Notes under the pieces: model-generated | Database searches by the model: none | Seen by the model: only the letters and a program-made list of their open reading frames with translations | What the model was told of the DNA's origin: nothing | Part shown: in pieces, positions 48,131 through 58,082 of the stretch | Layout of the letters: every line of letters begins with the position of its first letter | How positions within the stretch are numbered: the stretch's first letter is position 1 | Program-made: the position numbers and the translations under genes | Assembly (NCBI RefSeq): GCF_003034995.1 | Contig: NZ_PZKF01000008.1 | Span: 41,975-105,974 of the forward strand | DNA: 64,000 nucleotides | Direction: 5' to 3' | Source: Phaeovulum veldkampii DSM 11550 | GTDB taxonomy: Bacteria; Pseudomonadota; Alphaproteobacteria; Rhodobacterales; Rhodobacteraceae

Positions 48131-48918
48131 GGCCGGGCCAGGATCGCGGCTGTGGCGGCGGTCACATCGGCCTGCCGCATCAGGGCCTCGCCGATCAGGA
48201 AGCGGCGGGCGCCGACCTCGGCCATGGCAGCCAGATCGGCGGGGGTGAAAAGACCGCTTTCGCAGACCAGATCGCGGCCTGCGGGCAGGTGCGGCGCAAG
48301 TTCGCGCGTCACATCAAGTGTGACATCGAAGGTCTTGAGATTGCGATTGTTCACCCCGATCAACGGAGACCGCAGCCGAAGCGCGCGCTCCAGTTCCGCG
48401 CGGTCGTGCACCTCGATCAGCACATCCATGCCCCAGCCCGTCGCGGCGTCTTCCAGTTCGGCGGCAAGGCCGTCCTCGACCGAGGCCATGATGATCAGGA
48501 TGCAGTCGGCGCCCCATGCGCGGGCCTCGGCGACCTGATATGTATCATAGAGGAAATCCTTGCGCAGCGCGGGCAGGGTGCAGGCGGCGCGCGCGGCGGT
48601 CAGGTAGTCGGGCGCGCCCTGAAAGCTGGGGCCGTCGGTCAGCACCGACAGGCAGGCCGCGCCGCCGGCCTGATAGGCACGGGCCAGGGTGGGCGGGTCG
48701 AAATCGGGGCGGATCAAGCCTTTCGAGGGGCTGGCCTTCTTGATCTCGGCGATCAGACCATAGCCGGTGTCGGCGACCTTGTGTGCCAGCGCGGCGGCAA
48801 AGCCGCGCACCGGGGCGGCGGCGCGGGCCTCGGACTCCAGCGCAGACAGCGGGCGTGCGGCCTTGGCGGCGGCGATTTCGTCCAGCTTGTAGGCCTTGAT
48901 GCGGTCGAGAATGTTCAT
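48127..48918 (-). CDS. trpC: Indole-3-glycerol phosphate synthase
   Basis: TrpC closes the indole ring in tryptophan synthesis. The 263-residue TIM barrel has [12 protein letters not shown] with two active-site lysines, [23 protein letters not shown] and [10 protein letters not shown]. No TrpF fusion is present. ATG 48918 shares one base with the trpD stop (TGATG). Confidence 0.96.
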   Translation of the reverse strand: MNILDRIKAYKLDEIAAAKAARPLSALESEARAAAPVRGFAAALAHKVADTGYGLIAEIKKASPSKGLIRPDFDPPTLARAYQAGGAACLSVLTDGPSFQGAPDYLTAARAACTLPALRKDFLYDTYQVAEARAWGADCILIIMASVEDGLAAELEDAATGWGMDVLIEVHDRAELERALRLRSPLIGVNNRNLKTFDVTLDVTRELAPHLPAGRDLVCESGLFTPADLAAMAEVGARRFLIGEALMRQADVTAATAAILARP

Positions 48919-49925
48919 CAGCCGGTCACCTGCGCCAGTGCCGCCAGCTTGGCCTTGGCGGCGCCGCTGTCGATGCTCTCGCGCGCCAGCGCGACGCCCG
49001 CCTTCAGATCGCCCGCCGCCTCGGCCACCACCAGCGCTGCGGCGGCGTTCAGCAGCACCGCATCGCGGTAGGCGCCCTGCGCCCCCTCCAGCAGCGCGCG
49101 GAAGGCTGCCGCATTCTCTGCCGGCTCGCCGCCCACGATCGCCTCGAACGGATGCACGGGCAGGCCCGCATCCTCGGGGTGAAGCTCGAATTCGCGCACC
49201 GCGCCTCCCTCCAACGCGGCCACCCACGACAGGCCCGCGATCGACAGCTCATCCGTGCCGTCCGAGCCATGCACCAGCCACGCCCGATCTGACCCGAGCG
49301 CGCCCAGCACCTCGGCCATCGGGCGCAGCCAGTGCCGGGAAAACGCCCCGCTCAACTGCCGCTTGACCCCGGCGGGGTTGGTCAGAGGCCCCAGCAGGTT
49401 GAAGATGGTGCGGGTGCCCAGTTCCATCCGCGTGGGCATCACATGCCGGATCGCGGGGTGGTGCATCGGCGCCATCATGAAGCCGATCCCGGCCTCGCGC
49501 AACGCGCGTTCGGCCACCTCGGGCGGCTGCATCACATTCAGCCCCAGCGCCGTCAGCGCATCCGCCGCGCCGGATTTCGACGACAGGTTGCGGTTGCCGT
49601 GCTTGGCCACCACCACGCCCGCGCCCGCCACCACAAAGGCCGCCGCGGTCGAGATGTTCAGCGTGCCCTTGCCGTCTCCGCCTGTGCCGACGATATCCAT
49701 CGCGCCCTCGGGCGCCACGACGGGGTTGCAATTGGCGCGCATCACGCGGGCGGCAGCGGCGATTTCCTCCACCGTTTCGCCGCGCACACGCAGCGCCATC
49801 AGCAGGCCGCCCATCTGGCTGGGGGTGGCCGCCCCCTCGAACAGCGCCGAAAAGGCCGCCTCGGCCTCGGCGCGGGTCAGCGGGCGTTCGGCGGCGATGC
49901 CGATCAGCGGGCGGATATCGGTCAT
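48918..49925 (-). CDS. trpD: Anthranilate phosphoribosyltransferase
   Basis: TrpD transfers phosphoribose to anthranilate. The 335-residue protein has the diphosphate loop [36 protein letters not shown] and [18 protein letters not shown] (here [11 protein letters not shown]) region. It overlaps trpG by four bases and trpC by one. Confidence 0.97.
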   Translation of the reverse strand: MTDIRPLIGIAAERPLTRAEAEAAFSALFEGAATPSQMGGLLMALRVRGETVEEIAAAARVMRANCNPVVAPEGAMDIVGTGGDGKGTLNISTAAAFVVAGAGVVVAKHGNRNLSSKSGAADALTALGLNVMQPPEVAERALREAGIGFMMAPMHHPAIRHVMPTRMELGTRTIFNLLGPLTNPAGVKRQLSGAFSRHWLRPMAEVLGALGSDRAWLVHGSDGTDELSIAGLSWVAALEGGAVREFELHPEDAGLPVHPFEAIVGGEPAENAAAFRALLEGAQGAYRDAVLLNAAAALVVAEAAGDLKAGVALARESIDSGAAKAKLAALAQVTG

Positions 49926-50518
49926 GCGGCGGCCCCTTTCGGTGCGATCCCGGCATGGGTCAGGAAATTGCGGATGATCTGGTGGCCATGTTCCGATGCA
50001 ATCGATTCCGGGTGGAACTGCACCCCCTCAATCGGCTTGTCACGGTGGCGCAGGCCCATGATCGTGCCATCCTCCAGCCATGCCGTGACCTCAAGGCAGG
50101 CGGGCAGGGTGGCACGGTCCACGATCAGGCTGTGATACCGCGTGGCCAGAAACGGCGACGGCAGGCCCGCGAACACGCCCTGGCCCGAGTGGTGGATCTG
50201 GCCCATCTTGCCATGCACGATCTGGCCCGCGCGCACCACATCGCCGCCAAAGGCCTGACCGATGGTCTGGTGCCCAAGGCAGACGCCGAACAGCGGCAGC
50301 CCCGCCTCGGCGGCGGCGAGCGTCAGCGGCAGGCAGATGCCCGCCTGTTCCGGGTCGCAGGGGCCGGGCGACAGCACGATGGCCTGCGCGCCCATGCCCA
50401 TGGCGTCTTGCACGTTCAGCGCGTCATTGCGGCGCACCACCACATCGGCACCCAATTCGCCGAAATAATGCACGAGATTGTAGGTAAAGCTGTCGTAGTT
50501 ATCGATCAGAAGCAGCAT
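49922..50518 (-). CDS. trpG: Anthranilate synthase component II (glutamine amidotransferase)
   Basis: This is a 198-residue class I amidotransferase with the nucleophile Cys in [16 protein letters not shown] and the His-Glu pair in GVQFHPESI. It gives ammonia to TrpE. Start at ATG 50518 with a modest CAGGAA at longer spacing. It begins the trpG-D-C-moaC-moeA unit and is separated from trpE by yibQ, which reads the other way. Confidence 0.95.
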   Translation of the reverse strand: MLLLIDNYDSFTYNLVHYFGELGADVVVRRNDALNVQDAMGMGAQAIVLSPGPCDPEQAGICLPLTLAAAEAGLPLFGVCLGHQTIGQAFGGDVVRAGQIVHGKMGQIHHSGQGVFAGLPSPFLATRYHSLIVDRATLPACLEVTAWLEDGTIMGLRHRDKPIEGVQFHPESIASEHGHQIIRNFLTHAGIAPKGAAA

Positions 50519-50676
50519 GGGTTTGCAATTCCTGCAAGGGGCCGGGCTTTTGGGGGGGTGAACCTGGCTTGATGTCGGGGTATAGATGCCCAGAGCAGGG
50601 CGCCGGGGTCAAGGGCAATGGTCGTGCCTCGTTTGCGGCGCTTGGGTGCAGGTGAAGACGGACGTTTGGGGGGAAC

Positions 50677-51942
50677 ATGGCACAGGGCATCGGGTCTGGC
50701 GTTGTGGCAGGGGTAATGGTGTCGGTTCTGGCATTGGCGGCGGTGTCGCTGATGGCGCCCCCGCCCGGCGATCGCCTGACAGAGGTGTCGCTGCCTGCGG
50801 CGCAGCCGGAGGCTCCAGCCTCCGCTGCATCCGTCCCGGTCGCCGCCGCACCTGTGGAGGGCGCAGCCCCGGCGCCCGCAGCCCTGGCCGTGCCTTCCGC
50901 GCCCGCGCCATTGCCGCCGCTGGCGCCGCTGCCGCCGCTTGTGACGGCGCCGCCCGCCTCGGCGCTGCCGCCGCTGACCATTCTGCCGCCGGTTATCACC
51001 GGGCCGGGGGCCAGCCTGCCGTCCGAAACGGTCGCACCCGAGGCTGTTTCTGAACCGCAGCCTGTGGCCCCGGTCGCTGATCTGCCGACAGACCTCCCCG
51101 AACCTGCTCCCCGCAGCACCCCGCCCTCACCCGGCTTTGGCAATGTGCCGGGGGTGCGGGTCAACCGGCTGCCGGTGATCGGGGCCGCCCCCGCCACGGC
51201 CGACACCCCCGCCGATACCCCCGCCGCCAGCCCGGATATGACGGGCCTGATCGCCCCCCGCGGGGCGCTGCAACGCCACGCACAGGATTTCCTGCCGATC
51301 CCTGGCAAGGCGCTGGTTTCGGTGGTGATGATTTATGACGGGCAGTTGCCCGAGGCGCTGGATCAGGGCGGGCTGACGGCCTCGGATCTGCCGATGACCA
51401 TCGCCATCGACCCGCTGCGCGCCGATGCCAGCCGTGCCGCCGCGGCCTATCGGGCGGCGGGCTTCGAGGTGGCGATTCTGGCCGCTGCCTTGCCGCCGCG
51501 CGCCACGCCCTCTGATCTTGAGGTGGCGCTTCAGGCCTGGCGCGCCGCGGTTCCCGAGGCGGTGGCGGTGGTCGAACCGCCCGAGCCTGTGATTCAGGCG
51601 AACCGCCCCCTGTCGCAGCAACTGACGGCGATTCTTGCGCGCGAGGGGCTGGCCCTTGTCACCCAGGACCGCGGCCTGAACCCGGCCGCGCAACTGGCCG
51701 AGAGCGCGGGGCTGCCGCAGGCTCGGGTCTGGCGGGTGCTGGACGCTGGCAGCGAAAGCCCGGCCGATATTGCGCGTGCGCTGGATCGGGCGGCCTTTGA
51801 GGCGGGGCGCGACCGGCAGGTTGCGGTGATGCTGTACACGCGGCCCGGTTCGGTTGCCGCGCTGGCCGATTGGGCCGACACCTCGGGCGCGGGGGCACAG
51901 CCCGCGCCGGTTTCCGCGCTGATGCGGCCTGACGGCGGCTGA
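50677..51942 (+). CDS. yibQ: Divergent polysaccharide deacetylase family protein (YibQ-like)
   Basis: The 421-residue protein has an N-terminal hydrophobic anchor (about 6-27), a long Pro/Ala/Val-rich linker to about 180, and a C-terminal DUF610/YibQ domain of the polysaccharide deacetylase superfamily (LVSVVMIYDGQLPEALDQ, LPMTIAIDPLRADASRAAAAYRAAGFEVAI at about 222-275). The NodB-type catalytic motifs are not evident, as usual for this divergent family. R. sphaeroides also has yibQ between trpE and trpG. Here it is transcribed opposite to both. A role in cell envelope polysaccharide is inference. Confidence 0.82.
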   Translation: MAQGIGSGVVAGVMVSVLALAAVSLMAPPPGDRLTEVSLPAAQPEAPASAASVPVAAAPVEGAAPAPAALAVPSAPAPLPPLAPLPPLVTAPPASALPPLTILPPVITGPGASLPSETVAPEAVSEPQPVAPVADLPTDLPEPAPRSTPPSPGFGNVPGVRVNRLPVIGAAPATADTPADTPAASPDMTGLIAPRGALQRHAQDFLPIPGKALVSVVMIYDGQLPEALDQGGLTASDLPMTIAIDPLRADASRAAAAYRAAGFEVAILAAALPPRATPSDLEVALQAWRAAVPEAVAVVEPPEPVIQANRPLSQQLTAILAREGLALVTQDRGLNPAAQLAESAGLPQARVWRVLDAGSESPADIARALDRAAFEAGRDRQVAVMLYTRPGSVAALADWADTSGAGAQPAPVSALMRPDGG

Positions 51943-51966
51943 GGCAGACGCCTGACCCGCCCCGCC

Positions 51967-53478
51967 TTAGCTGTTGCTGCGGCGGGCGAACAGGCCCGCA
52001 TCCTCGGCCGCCTTGCGCAGCGCGCGCGACTTGTTCACCGTTTCCTGCCATTCGGCTTCGGGGTCGCTGTCATAGACCACGCCGCCGCCCGCCTGAATGT
52101 AGAGCTTGCCATCCTTCACCACCGCGGTGCGCAGGGCGATGCACATGTCCATCTCGCCATTGGCGGCGAAATAGCCCACGCCGCCGCCATAAATACCGCG
52201 CTTTTCGGGTTCCAGCTCGTCGATGATCTCCATCGCGCGCACCTTGGGCGCGCCCGATACGGTGCCCGCAGGCAGCCCCGCCAGCAGCGCCGACAGCGCA
52301 TCTTCGCCCGGCGCAATCTCGCCCACCACGTTCGACACGATATGCATCACATGGCTGTAGCGTTCGATGATGAATTGTTCGGTCGGGCGCACGGTGCCGA
52401 TCTTTGACACCCGCCCCACATCGTTGCGGCCAAGATCCAGCAGCATCAGATGCTCGGCGCGTTCCTTCTGGTCGGCCAGCAGGTCGGCCTCCAGTGCGCG
52501 GTCCTCCTCGGGGGTGGCGCCACGGACGCGGGTGCCCGCGATCGGGCGGATCGTCACCTCGCCGCCGCGCAGCCGCACCAGGATTTCGGGGCTGGCCCCG
52601 ACGATCTGAAACCCCCCGAAGTTCAGAAAGAACAGAAACGGCGACGGGTTGGTGCGGCGCAGGCTGCGATACAGCGCAAACGGCGGCAGGCGAAATTCCT
52701 GCACCCAGCGCTGACTGGGCACGACCTGAAAGATGTCGCCCGCGCGGATGTAATCCTTGGCCTTTTCCACCGCAGCCTTGTAGCCGTCCTTGGTGAAGTT
52801 CGACACCGCCGCGCCGACCGGCGCCGCCTCGCCCAGATCGCGCGCGGCGACCGAGGGCGCGCGGTCCAGATCGCGCAGCGCGTCCATCACCCGTTCGGCG
52901 GCCTGCGCATAGGCCGCGCGCGCGCTCAGCCCCGAGGCGGACCATGCCGGGGCGCAGAGCGTGACCTCGCCCTTGACCCCATCCAGCACCGCCACGACCG
53001 AGGGCCGCATCAGCACCGCATCGGGCACGCCCAGCGGGTCGGGGTTGACGTTGGGCAGGTGTTCCACCAGCCGGATCATGTCATATCCCAGATAGCCGAA
53101 CAGGCCCGCCGAAATCGCGGGCAGGCCCTCGGGCAGGTCGATCCGGCTTTCGGCGATCAGCGCGCGCAGACTGTCCAGCGGATGACCGGCGCAGGCCTCG
53201 AACGCGTCTTCGAACCGGGCGTTTCGGTTGATCCGCGCGGCCTGCCCCCGGCAGTCCCAGATCAGGTCGGGCTTCATCCCCACCACCGAATAGCGGCCCC
53301 GCACCTCGCCCCCGGTCACGCTTTCCAGCATGAACGAATTGGGTGCGGCATCGGCCAGCTTGAGCATCAGCGACACCGGCGTATCCAGATCGGCCGCCAG
53401 CCGGGCATAGACAAGCTGGTTTTTCCCGGCATTCCAGCCGGCCTCGAAATCCTCGAACGATGGCGACAGCGCGGCCAC
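51967..53478 (-). CDS. trpE: Anthranilate synthase component I
   Basis: TrpE turns chorismate and ammonia into anthranilate. The 503-residue protein has the Trp feedback-site region (LESVTGGEVRGRYSVVG), IRPIAGTRVRGATPEED, RNDVGRVSKIGTV, and GTVSGAPKVRAMEIIDELEP (about 385-404). The start is GTG 53478 with AGGAGGG six bases upstream. It follows ppiD by 13 bases, so trpE appears to be read from the ppiD transcript, with no room for a trp leader peptide in that gap. Confidence 0.96.
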   Translation of the reverse strand: MAALSPSFEDFEAGWNAGKNQLVYARLAADLDTPVSLMLKLADAAPNSFMLESVTGGEVRGRYSVVGMKPDLIWDCRGQAARINRNARFEDAFEACAGHPLDSLRALIAESRIDLPEGLPAISAGLFGYLGYDMIRLVEHLPNVNPDPLGVPDAVLMRPSVVAVLDGVKGEVTLCAPAWSASGLSARAAYAQAAERVMDALRDLDRAPSVAARDLGEAAPVGAAVSNFTKDGYKAAVEKAKDYIRAGDIFQVVPSQRWVQEFRLPPFALYRSLRRTNPSPFLFFLNFGGFQIVGASPEILVRLRGGEVTIRPIAGTRVRGATPEEDRALEADLLADQKERAEHLMLLDLGRNDVGRVSKIGTVRPTEQFIIERYSHVMHIVSNVVGEIAPGEDALSALLAGLPAGTVSGAPKVRAMEIIDELEPEKRGIYGGGVGYFAANGEMDMCIALRTAVVKDGKLYIQAGGGVVYDSDPEAEWQETVNKSRALRKAAEDAGLFARRSNS

Positions 53479-53491
53479 GGGGCCCTCCTGA

Positions 53492-55342
53492 TTACTGCAA
53501 TTGGGCCTGAACAGCGGCAATGGCCTGGGTGTCAAGCGTGATCCCCGCCTCGCTCTGCACGGCGCGGGCGTAGAGGTCGAACAGATCCTGCGCCAGCGAT
53601 TGCGCCAGTTGGTCCTCGACCGAGGCGCGCACCGCCGCCACATCCGTGTCGTTCGGGTCGGAGGCGTGGATTTCATCGACCACGACAACAAAGACGCGGC
53701 CATCGGCCTCGACCGCAGCGGCCTTGCCGGGCGCGGTGCGCAAGGCGGTGTCGCCCACCAGTGGCGGCACCCCCTCCATATAGCCGCCGCGCGGCAGACG
53801 GCCGACGACCGTGGTCACCAGCCCCTGCGCCGACAGCATCGCACCATTGTCCACCGAAGCCGCAATTTCTTCGGCCCGGTCCTGCAACCAGTCGCGCAAC
53901 TGCGCCTGCTTCCACGACGCCTCGACCTGATCGGCCACATCTTCGAACGGGATCAGTTGGGGTGCTTCGACCGCATCCAGACGCAGCGCAAAAACCCCGC
54001 CATCATCCAGTTCGATCAGTTCGGGGAAATCTTCGGGCGTGGCCGCCGCCGCAGCCGCGCGGAAGGCCGGATAGGCGGCGATGCCGTCACGGCTTTGGGC
54101 CGTAAAGGCGATGCTGCCCGCCTCCATTTCGGTTTCGGCCGCCACCTGTTCCAGCGTCGCGCCGCCTGCCAGCAGGTCTTCCAGTCCCGCAGACCGGTCA
54201 AGGATCATCCGCCGCGCCTGATCCAGCCCCGCCTCGGATGACAGTTCCTCACGCGCGGCCTCAAAGCTGATCTCTTGCGCATCCAGAATGCCGTTCATCG
54301 CATAAAGCGCAGGCCCAAGGTCCGAGGGCAGGGGGCCAACGACGCCCGGTTCCTCCAGCGCAAAGACAGCCTCTGCGGCGGCACCCAGCGCATCGCGGCT
54401 GACCTCACCCATGTCGATATCGGCCAGCGAAAGCCCGCGTTCGGCGGCCAGATCGGCAAAACTGGCCTTGCCCGCATCCAGCCGGGCCTTGGCTTCGGTG
54501 GCGTCGGCCTCGGACGGGTAGACCAGCCGTTCGACCAGCCGCCGTTCGGGCGTTACGAATTCGTCGATCCGGGCCTCATAGGCTGCGCGCAGGGCGGTCT
54601 CATCCAGCTTGACTTCGGGCAGCAGCGCCTCGGGCGAAAGCCAGACATAGCTGATCTGGCGCGTTTCGGGGCGGGTGAAATCGGCGCCATGTGCGGTGTG
54701 ATGGGTGCGCAGATCGGCCTCGGTCGGTTCGGCCAGCGGGCCGGTCACATCGGCCTCGGTCAGTTCGGCATAGGCGATCGACCGGGTTTCGGTGATGAAG
54801 GCGGTAAAGCTGTCAGACAGCGCCTTGGGCGTCGTGACGCCGCCCACCACCGCACCTTGCAGGATCAGCCGTGCGCTTTCGGCGCGCAGTTTGGCCTCGA
54901 ATTCGGCCTCGGTCAGCCCTTGGTCGCGCAGCACCATCTTGTAGACTTCCCGGTCAAAGCCGCCGGTCATCCCCTGAAATCCGCGCGCCGACAGGATCTG
55001 ATCGCGCACCGCCCCGTCGCCCACCGAAATGCCGATGCGGCGGGCCTGTTCATCCAGCGCAGCATCGGAAAACAGCCGCGCCTGCACCGCGCGATCCAGC
55101 CCCATCGCAACCGCGTCCGTCATGCTGACCGGCTTGCCGGTCTGCGCCGACAGCGCCGACATTTCCTGACGCAGGGCGCGGGCATAGTCGTTCAGGCCGA
55201 TCTCGCTGCCGCCCACCCTGCCGATGCTGCGCTGCCCGCCCGAAAAACTGGTCACGCCAAAGCCGCCCAGACCAAAGATCAACAGGATCATCAGCACCCA
55301 GACCACGGTGTTCTTGCCCTTGGTGCGCAGCGCGTTCGACAT
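53492..55342 (-). CDS. ppiD: Peptidylprolyl isomerase PpiD (SurA-N/parvulin type)
   Basis: The 616-residue protein has an N-terminal membrane anchor (NTVVWVLMILLIFGLGGFGV), a SurA_N-type chaperone region, a parvulin-like segment in the centre (RQISYVWLSPEALLPEV region), and a C-terminal domain. PpiD helps proteins fold as they leave SecYEG in the periplasm. GGAGGGTCAGCC upstream supports the ATG. trpE is 13 bases downstream. Confidence 0.88.
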   Translation of the reverse strand: MSNALRTKGKNTVVWVLMILLIFGLGGFGVTSFSGGQRSIGRVGGSEIGLNDYARALRQEMSALSAQTGKPVSMTDAVAMGLDRAVQARLFSDAALDEQARRIGISVGDGAVRDQILSARGFQGMTGGFDREVYKMVLRDQGLTEAEFEAKLRAESARLILQGAVVGGVTTPKALSDSFTAFITETRSIAYAELTEADVTGPLAEPTEADLRTHHTAHGADFTRPETRQISYVWLSPEALLPEVKLDETALRAAYEARIDEFVTPERRLVERLVYPSEADATEAKARLDAGKASFADLAAERGLSLADIDMGEVSRDALGAAAEAVFALEEPGVVGPLPSDLGPALYAMNGILDAQEISFEAAREELSSEAGLDQARRMILDRSAGLEDLLAGGATLEQVAAETEMEAGSIAFTAQSRDGIAAYPAFRAAAAAATPEDFPELIELDDGGVFALRLDAVEAPQLIPFEDVADQVEASWKQAQLRDWLQDRAEEIAASVDNGAMLSAQGLVTTVVGRLPRGGYMEGVPPLVGDTALRTAPGKAAAVEADGRVFVVVVDEIHASDPNDTDVAAVRASVEDQLAQSLAQDLFDLYARAVQSEAGITLDTQAIAAVQAQLQ

Positions 55343-55418
55343 GGCTGACCCTCCTCGAAATGGCCCGGAAATTGGCCTTCCTGGCGTGTTTAGGCGGTTC
55401 GCCCTGCGGCGGCAAGGC

Positions 55419-56597
55419 TCAGATCGGCAGTGTGCGCAGACGCTCCATCAGCGCGCCGATGCCAGCCGCGTCGATATTGGCAAAGGCGATGCGCATCTGG
55501 CGCGCGCCGGCCTGGTCGCCCGTTGGCATGAACATGGTGCCGGGCAGCGCCAGCACACCTGCCGTGCGAACCAGCGCGCGGGCAAACTCGGGCGCGGGCA
55601 GCGGCGAGGGGTGGGTGACATAGGCGAAATAGGCGCCGCAGCCGAGCATGTTCCAGCCCGGCAGGGCGGCCAGCCCCGCCTGCATCGCGGTCCGGCGTGC
55701 CAGAATTTCGGCTCGTTCCGCCGCCACCCAGTCACGCAGGTTGCGCATCCCCCACAGCGCCGCGATCTGGCCCAACTGGTTGGGGCAGATCGCCACGGTG
55801 TCTAGAAATTTCTCGACCTCGGCCAGACGCGCGGGGCTGGCCACGATCGCGCCGACGCGGTGCCCGGTCAGCCGATAGGCTTTCGAGAACGAGTAAAGCT
55901 GGATCAGAACCTCGTCCCAGTCGGGATCGACGAACAGATCATGCGGCGCGCCGCTGCGGCTGTCGAAATCGCGATAGGTTTCATCGACGATCAGCGCAAG
56001 CCCCTGCGCGCGGGCCAGATCGCGAAAGGCCGCCAGCGTCTCGGCGGGGTATTCGGCACCGCCGGGGTTGTTCGGGCTGACCAGCACGATGGCCCGGGTG
56101 CGCGGACCGATCAGCCGCGCCGCCGCGGCGGCCTCGGGGATCAGGCCGGGGCCGGTGGCCAGCGGCACGGCCTTCACCCCCGACATGTCGAGCCACATCT
56201 TGTGATTGAAATACCACGGCGCGGGCAGGATCACCTCGTCCCCCGCACCGGCCAGTGTTGCCATCACGGCGCAGAAAGCCTGATTGCAACCTTGGGTAAT
56301 TGCGACCTGGGCTGCCGCGATCTGCCCGCCATAGGCCGCCCGCCACTGCACAGCGACCTCGGCGCGCAGTTCGGGCAGGCCCAGAACCGGGCCGTAAAGA
56401 TGTGCCGCGGGGTCGTTTAGCGCGGCCTCGGCAATCGCCCGGCGCAGCGCCTCGGGCGGCGGATCGACGGGGGCCGCCTGGCTGACGTTGATCAGCGGCC
56501 GCTCGGGCGGGAACGCCACCCCTTCCAGCCAGCGCCGCGCCTCCATCACCGGAGGGACGAAGGTCTGACCAAGGGCTGGGTTAAGCGGGTGGGGCAT
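55419..56597 (-). CDS. PLP-dependent class I/II aminotransferase
   Basis: The 392-residue fold-type I aminotransferase has the PLP lysine in YSFSKAYRLTGHRVG, with LVSPNNPGG, DETYRDF and the tyrosine-stacking ITQGCNQAF region. The substrate is not fixed by sequence and an aspartate- or aromatic-type amino donor is likely. ATG 56597 is used; the longer frame to 57152 would cross the repeat region and gpt. The 355-base gap upstream holds the inverted repeat pair. Confidence 0.85.
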   Translation of the reverse strand: MPHPLNPALGQTFVPPVMEARRWLEGVAFPPERPLINVSQAAPVDPPPEALRRAIAEAALNDPAAHLYGPVLGLPELRAEVAVQWRAAYGGQIAAAQVAITQGCNQAFCAVMATLAGAGDEVILPAPWYFNHKMWLDMSGVKAVPLATGPGLIPEAAAAARLIGPRTRAIVLVSPNNPGGAEYPAETLAAFRDLARAQGLALIVDETYRDFDSRSGAPHDLFVDPDWDEVLIQLYSFSKAYRLTGHRVGAIVASPARLAEVEKFLDTVAICPNQLGQIAALWGMRNLRDWVAAERAEILARRTAMQAGLAALPGWNMLGCGAYFAYVTHPSPLPAPEFARALVRTAGVLALPGTMFMPTGDQAGARQMRIAFANIDAAGIGALMERLRTLPI

Positions 56598-56669
56598 CGG
56601 CACGGCTCCGGCAGATCGACGCGCTAGGGGACCATTCCCGCCGCCGGGATGCAAGCCCCGGCGCGGCAG

Positions 56670-56738
56670 AAGGGGGGCTGTCTGCCCCCCTCGTCCCCTG
56701 CGGGGCCTCACCCCCCGAGGATATTTCGGCAACGGGAA
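56670..56738 (+). repeat. Two-hairpin repeat, left copy
   Basis: In order: hairpin 1 GGGGGGC-TGTCT-GCCCCCC (56672-56690), hairpin 2 CCCC-TGC-GGGG (56695-56705), then the box CCCCCGAGGATATTTCGG running into CAACGGGAA. The reverse complement of the copy at 56877-56944 matches almost throughout. From memory the CCCCCGAGGATATTT motif is a frequent intergenic element in Rhodobacteraceae; a genome search would confirm. Confidence 0.85.
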
Positions 56739-56876
56739 GCGGTTAACCGGATTTTTACGAGGTCGAGGCAGGCTTGGTTTGCGGGACAGGCGGGGACGCC
56801 GATGACCGTCAACGGGAAGGCGCCCGGCGGCTTGACCTGGTCTCCCGCCGGGGCCGGACCCTCTTGCTTGCGGGCT

Positions 56877-56944
56877 TTCCCGTTGCCGAAATATCCTCGG
56901 GGGTGAATTGGCCGCAGGCCAAGAGGGGGCAGACAGCCCCCCTT
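56877..56944 (-). repeat. Two-hairpin repeat, right copy (inverted)
   Basis: Same element in reverse. Hairpin 1 is 56925-56930 with 56936-56941 and loop AGACA. Hairpin 2 is TTGGCC-GCA-GGCCAA (56908-56922). Relative to the left copy, two C-G pairs of hairpin 2 are changed to G-C on both sides, preserving pairing. On the plus strand hairpin 1 is followed by T6 (56943-56948), so it could also act as a terminator, but no plus-strand gene precedes it. Confidence 0.85.
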
Positions 56945-56952
56945 TTTTGATT

Positions 56953-57456
56953 TTAGTCCGCGCCGCGGAAGGGTTGCACGTATTGCAGCGCCATGTCCCA
57001 GGGGAAGAAGATCCAGGTGTCCTGGCTGACCTCGGTGATATAGGTGTCCACCAGCGGTTTGCCCTTGGGTTTGGCGTAAACCGTGGCGAAATGCGCCTTG
57101 GGGTAAAGCTTTCGCACCAGTTCCAGCGTCTTGCCGGTATCGACCAGATCATCGACGATCAGGATGCCGGTGCCATCGCCCATCAACTCGGCCTGGGGTG
57201 ATTTGGTGACCAATGCTTCGCGCTGATCCTGATGGCTGTAGCTTTTGACGCTGATCGTATCGACCACGCGGATATCCAGTTCGCGGCTGACGATCATCGC
57301 GGGCACCAGGCCGCCGCGGGTGATGCCCACCACCGCGCGCCATGCGCCATTGTCGGGGCCTTTGCCATCCAGCCGCCAGGCCAGCGCGCGCGCGTCGCGG
57401 TGCAACTGGTCCCAGTGGACGTGAAAGCCCTTTTCATGAGGTAACCGGTCAACCAT
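56953..57456 (-). CDS. gpt: Xanthine phosphoribosyltransferase
   Basis: Gpt salvages xanthine and guanine with PRPP. The 167-residue protein has [19 protein letters not shown] and the PRPP-binding motif [13 protein letters not shown]. The length and the C-terminal [11 protein letters not shown] match proteobacterial Gpt. It is third in a co-directional group after fabI and the LysE-family gene (13-base gap). Confidence 0.93.
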   Translation of the reverse strand: MVDRLPHEKGFHVHWDQLHRDARALAWRLDGKGPDNGAWRAVVGITRGGLVPAMIVSRELDIRVVDTISVKSYSHQDQREALVTKSPQAELMGDGTGILIVDDLVDTGKTLELVRKLYPKAHFATVYAKPKGKPLVDTYITEVSQDTWIFFPWDMALQYVQPFRGAD

Positions 57457-57469
57457 GGGAAATGTCCTT

Positions 57470-58075
57470 TCAGGGCTTGAGGATCAGCACGAGGCCGAGC
57501 GCAAACAGGGCGATTGCGGCGCCCCGGTCGATCCAGGATTTGGCAGAAAAGTAGCGCGTGCGCATCAGCGCCGTGGACATGGCGAGAACGACGACGGCAT
57601 ACCAGAACAGTTCGGTCGCAAGGCAGGCGGCATAGACCCCGATCTGCCGCAGCAGGCCCAGCGGCTCTGGAAAGACCGACAGGATCAGCGCCGAATAGAA
57701 TAGCGCGGGCTTGGGGTTCGACAGGTTCAGCACGATCCCCCCCCAGAAGCTGCGCCCGAAGCGGCCGTCGGCGGCGTCCGGCAAGGGCATCGTTGCCGCG
57801 CGCCACAGCCCCCAGGACATCCAGAGCAGATACACCCCGCCCAGAACCTTCATGCCGGTGAACAGCGCCGGGTGCAGCCGGAACAGCACCGCCAGCCCCA
57901 TCAGCGCGAACAGGCACCACAACGATGCGCCCACGGCCAGCCCAAGCCCATAGGGCAGGGCGCGGTCACGGCCATGGGCAAAGGCGGTTTGCGTGGCTGC
58001 GATGATCGCCGGCCCCGGCGAGAGAATCGCCAGGGACAGCGTCGAGATCATCACCAGATAGGGTGCGAGGTCCAA
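57470..58075 (-). CDS. LysE/RhtB family amino acid exporter
   Basis: The 201-residue protein has about six membrane helices and the LysE-family start [28 protein letters not shown] (about 9-36) with the SPGP motif. The amino acid exported cannot be told. The frame begins with TTG at 58075, seven bases after the fabI stop; an ATG at residue 9 is an alternative start but would clip helix 1. Confidence 0.85.
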   Translation of the reverse strand: MDLAPYLVMISTLSLAILSPGPAIIAATQTAFAHGRDRALPYGLGLAVGASLWCLFALMGLAVLFRLHPALFTGMKVLGGVYLLWMSWGLWRAATMPLPDAADGRFGRSFWGGIVLNLSNPKPALFYSALILSVFPEPLGLLRQIGVYAACLATELFWYAVVVLAMSTALMRTRYFSAKSWIDRGAAIALFALGLVLILKP

Positions 58076-58082
58076 GATCGGC

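Larger units (their letters stand above)
56598..56952. other. Gene-free stretch containing a large inverted repeat
   Basis: This is the only gap above 300 bases in the window. It holds two inverted copies of a 68-base element (56670-56738 and 56877-56944) around a 138-base middle. The middle contains the palindrome CGGTTAACCG (56740-56749) and a third short copy of CAACGGGAAG near 56810. I see no credible gene here. Confidence 0.8.

Noticed and set aside
50770..51220. Pro/Ala-rich tract in yibQ as a tandem DNA repeat
   Set aside because: The residues are low-complexity but the DNA has no regular repeat unit. It is a linker between the anchor and the enzyme-like domain.
53479..53491. trp attenuator before trpE
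   Set aside because: The gap to ppiD is 13 bases, and no Trp-rich leader peptide or alternate hairpins fit there.
56755..56906. Short plus-strand frame inside the inverted-repeat region as a gene
   Set aside because: It runs through repeat sequence, has no ribosome-binding site and no protein character.
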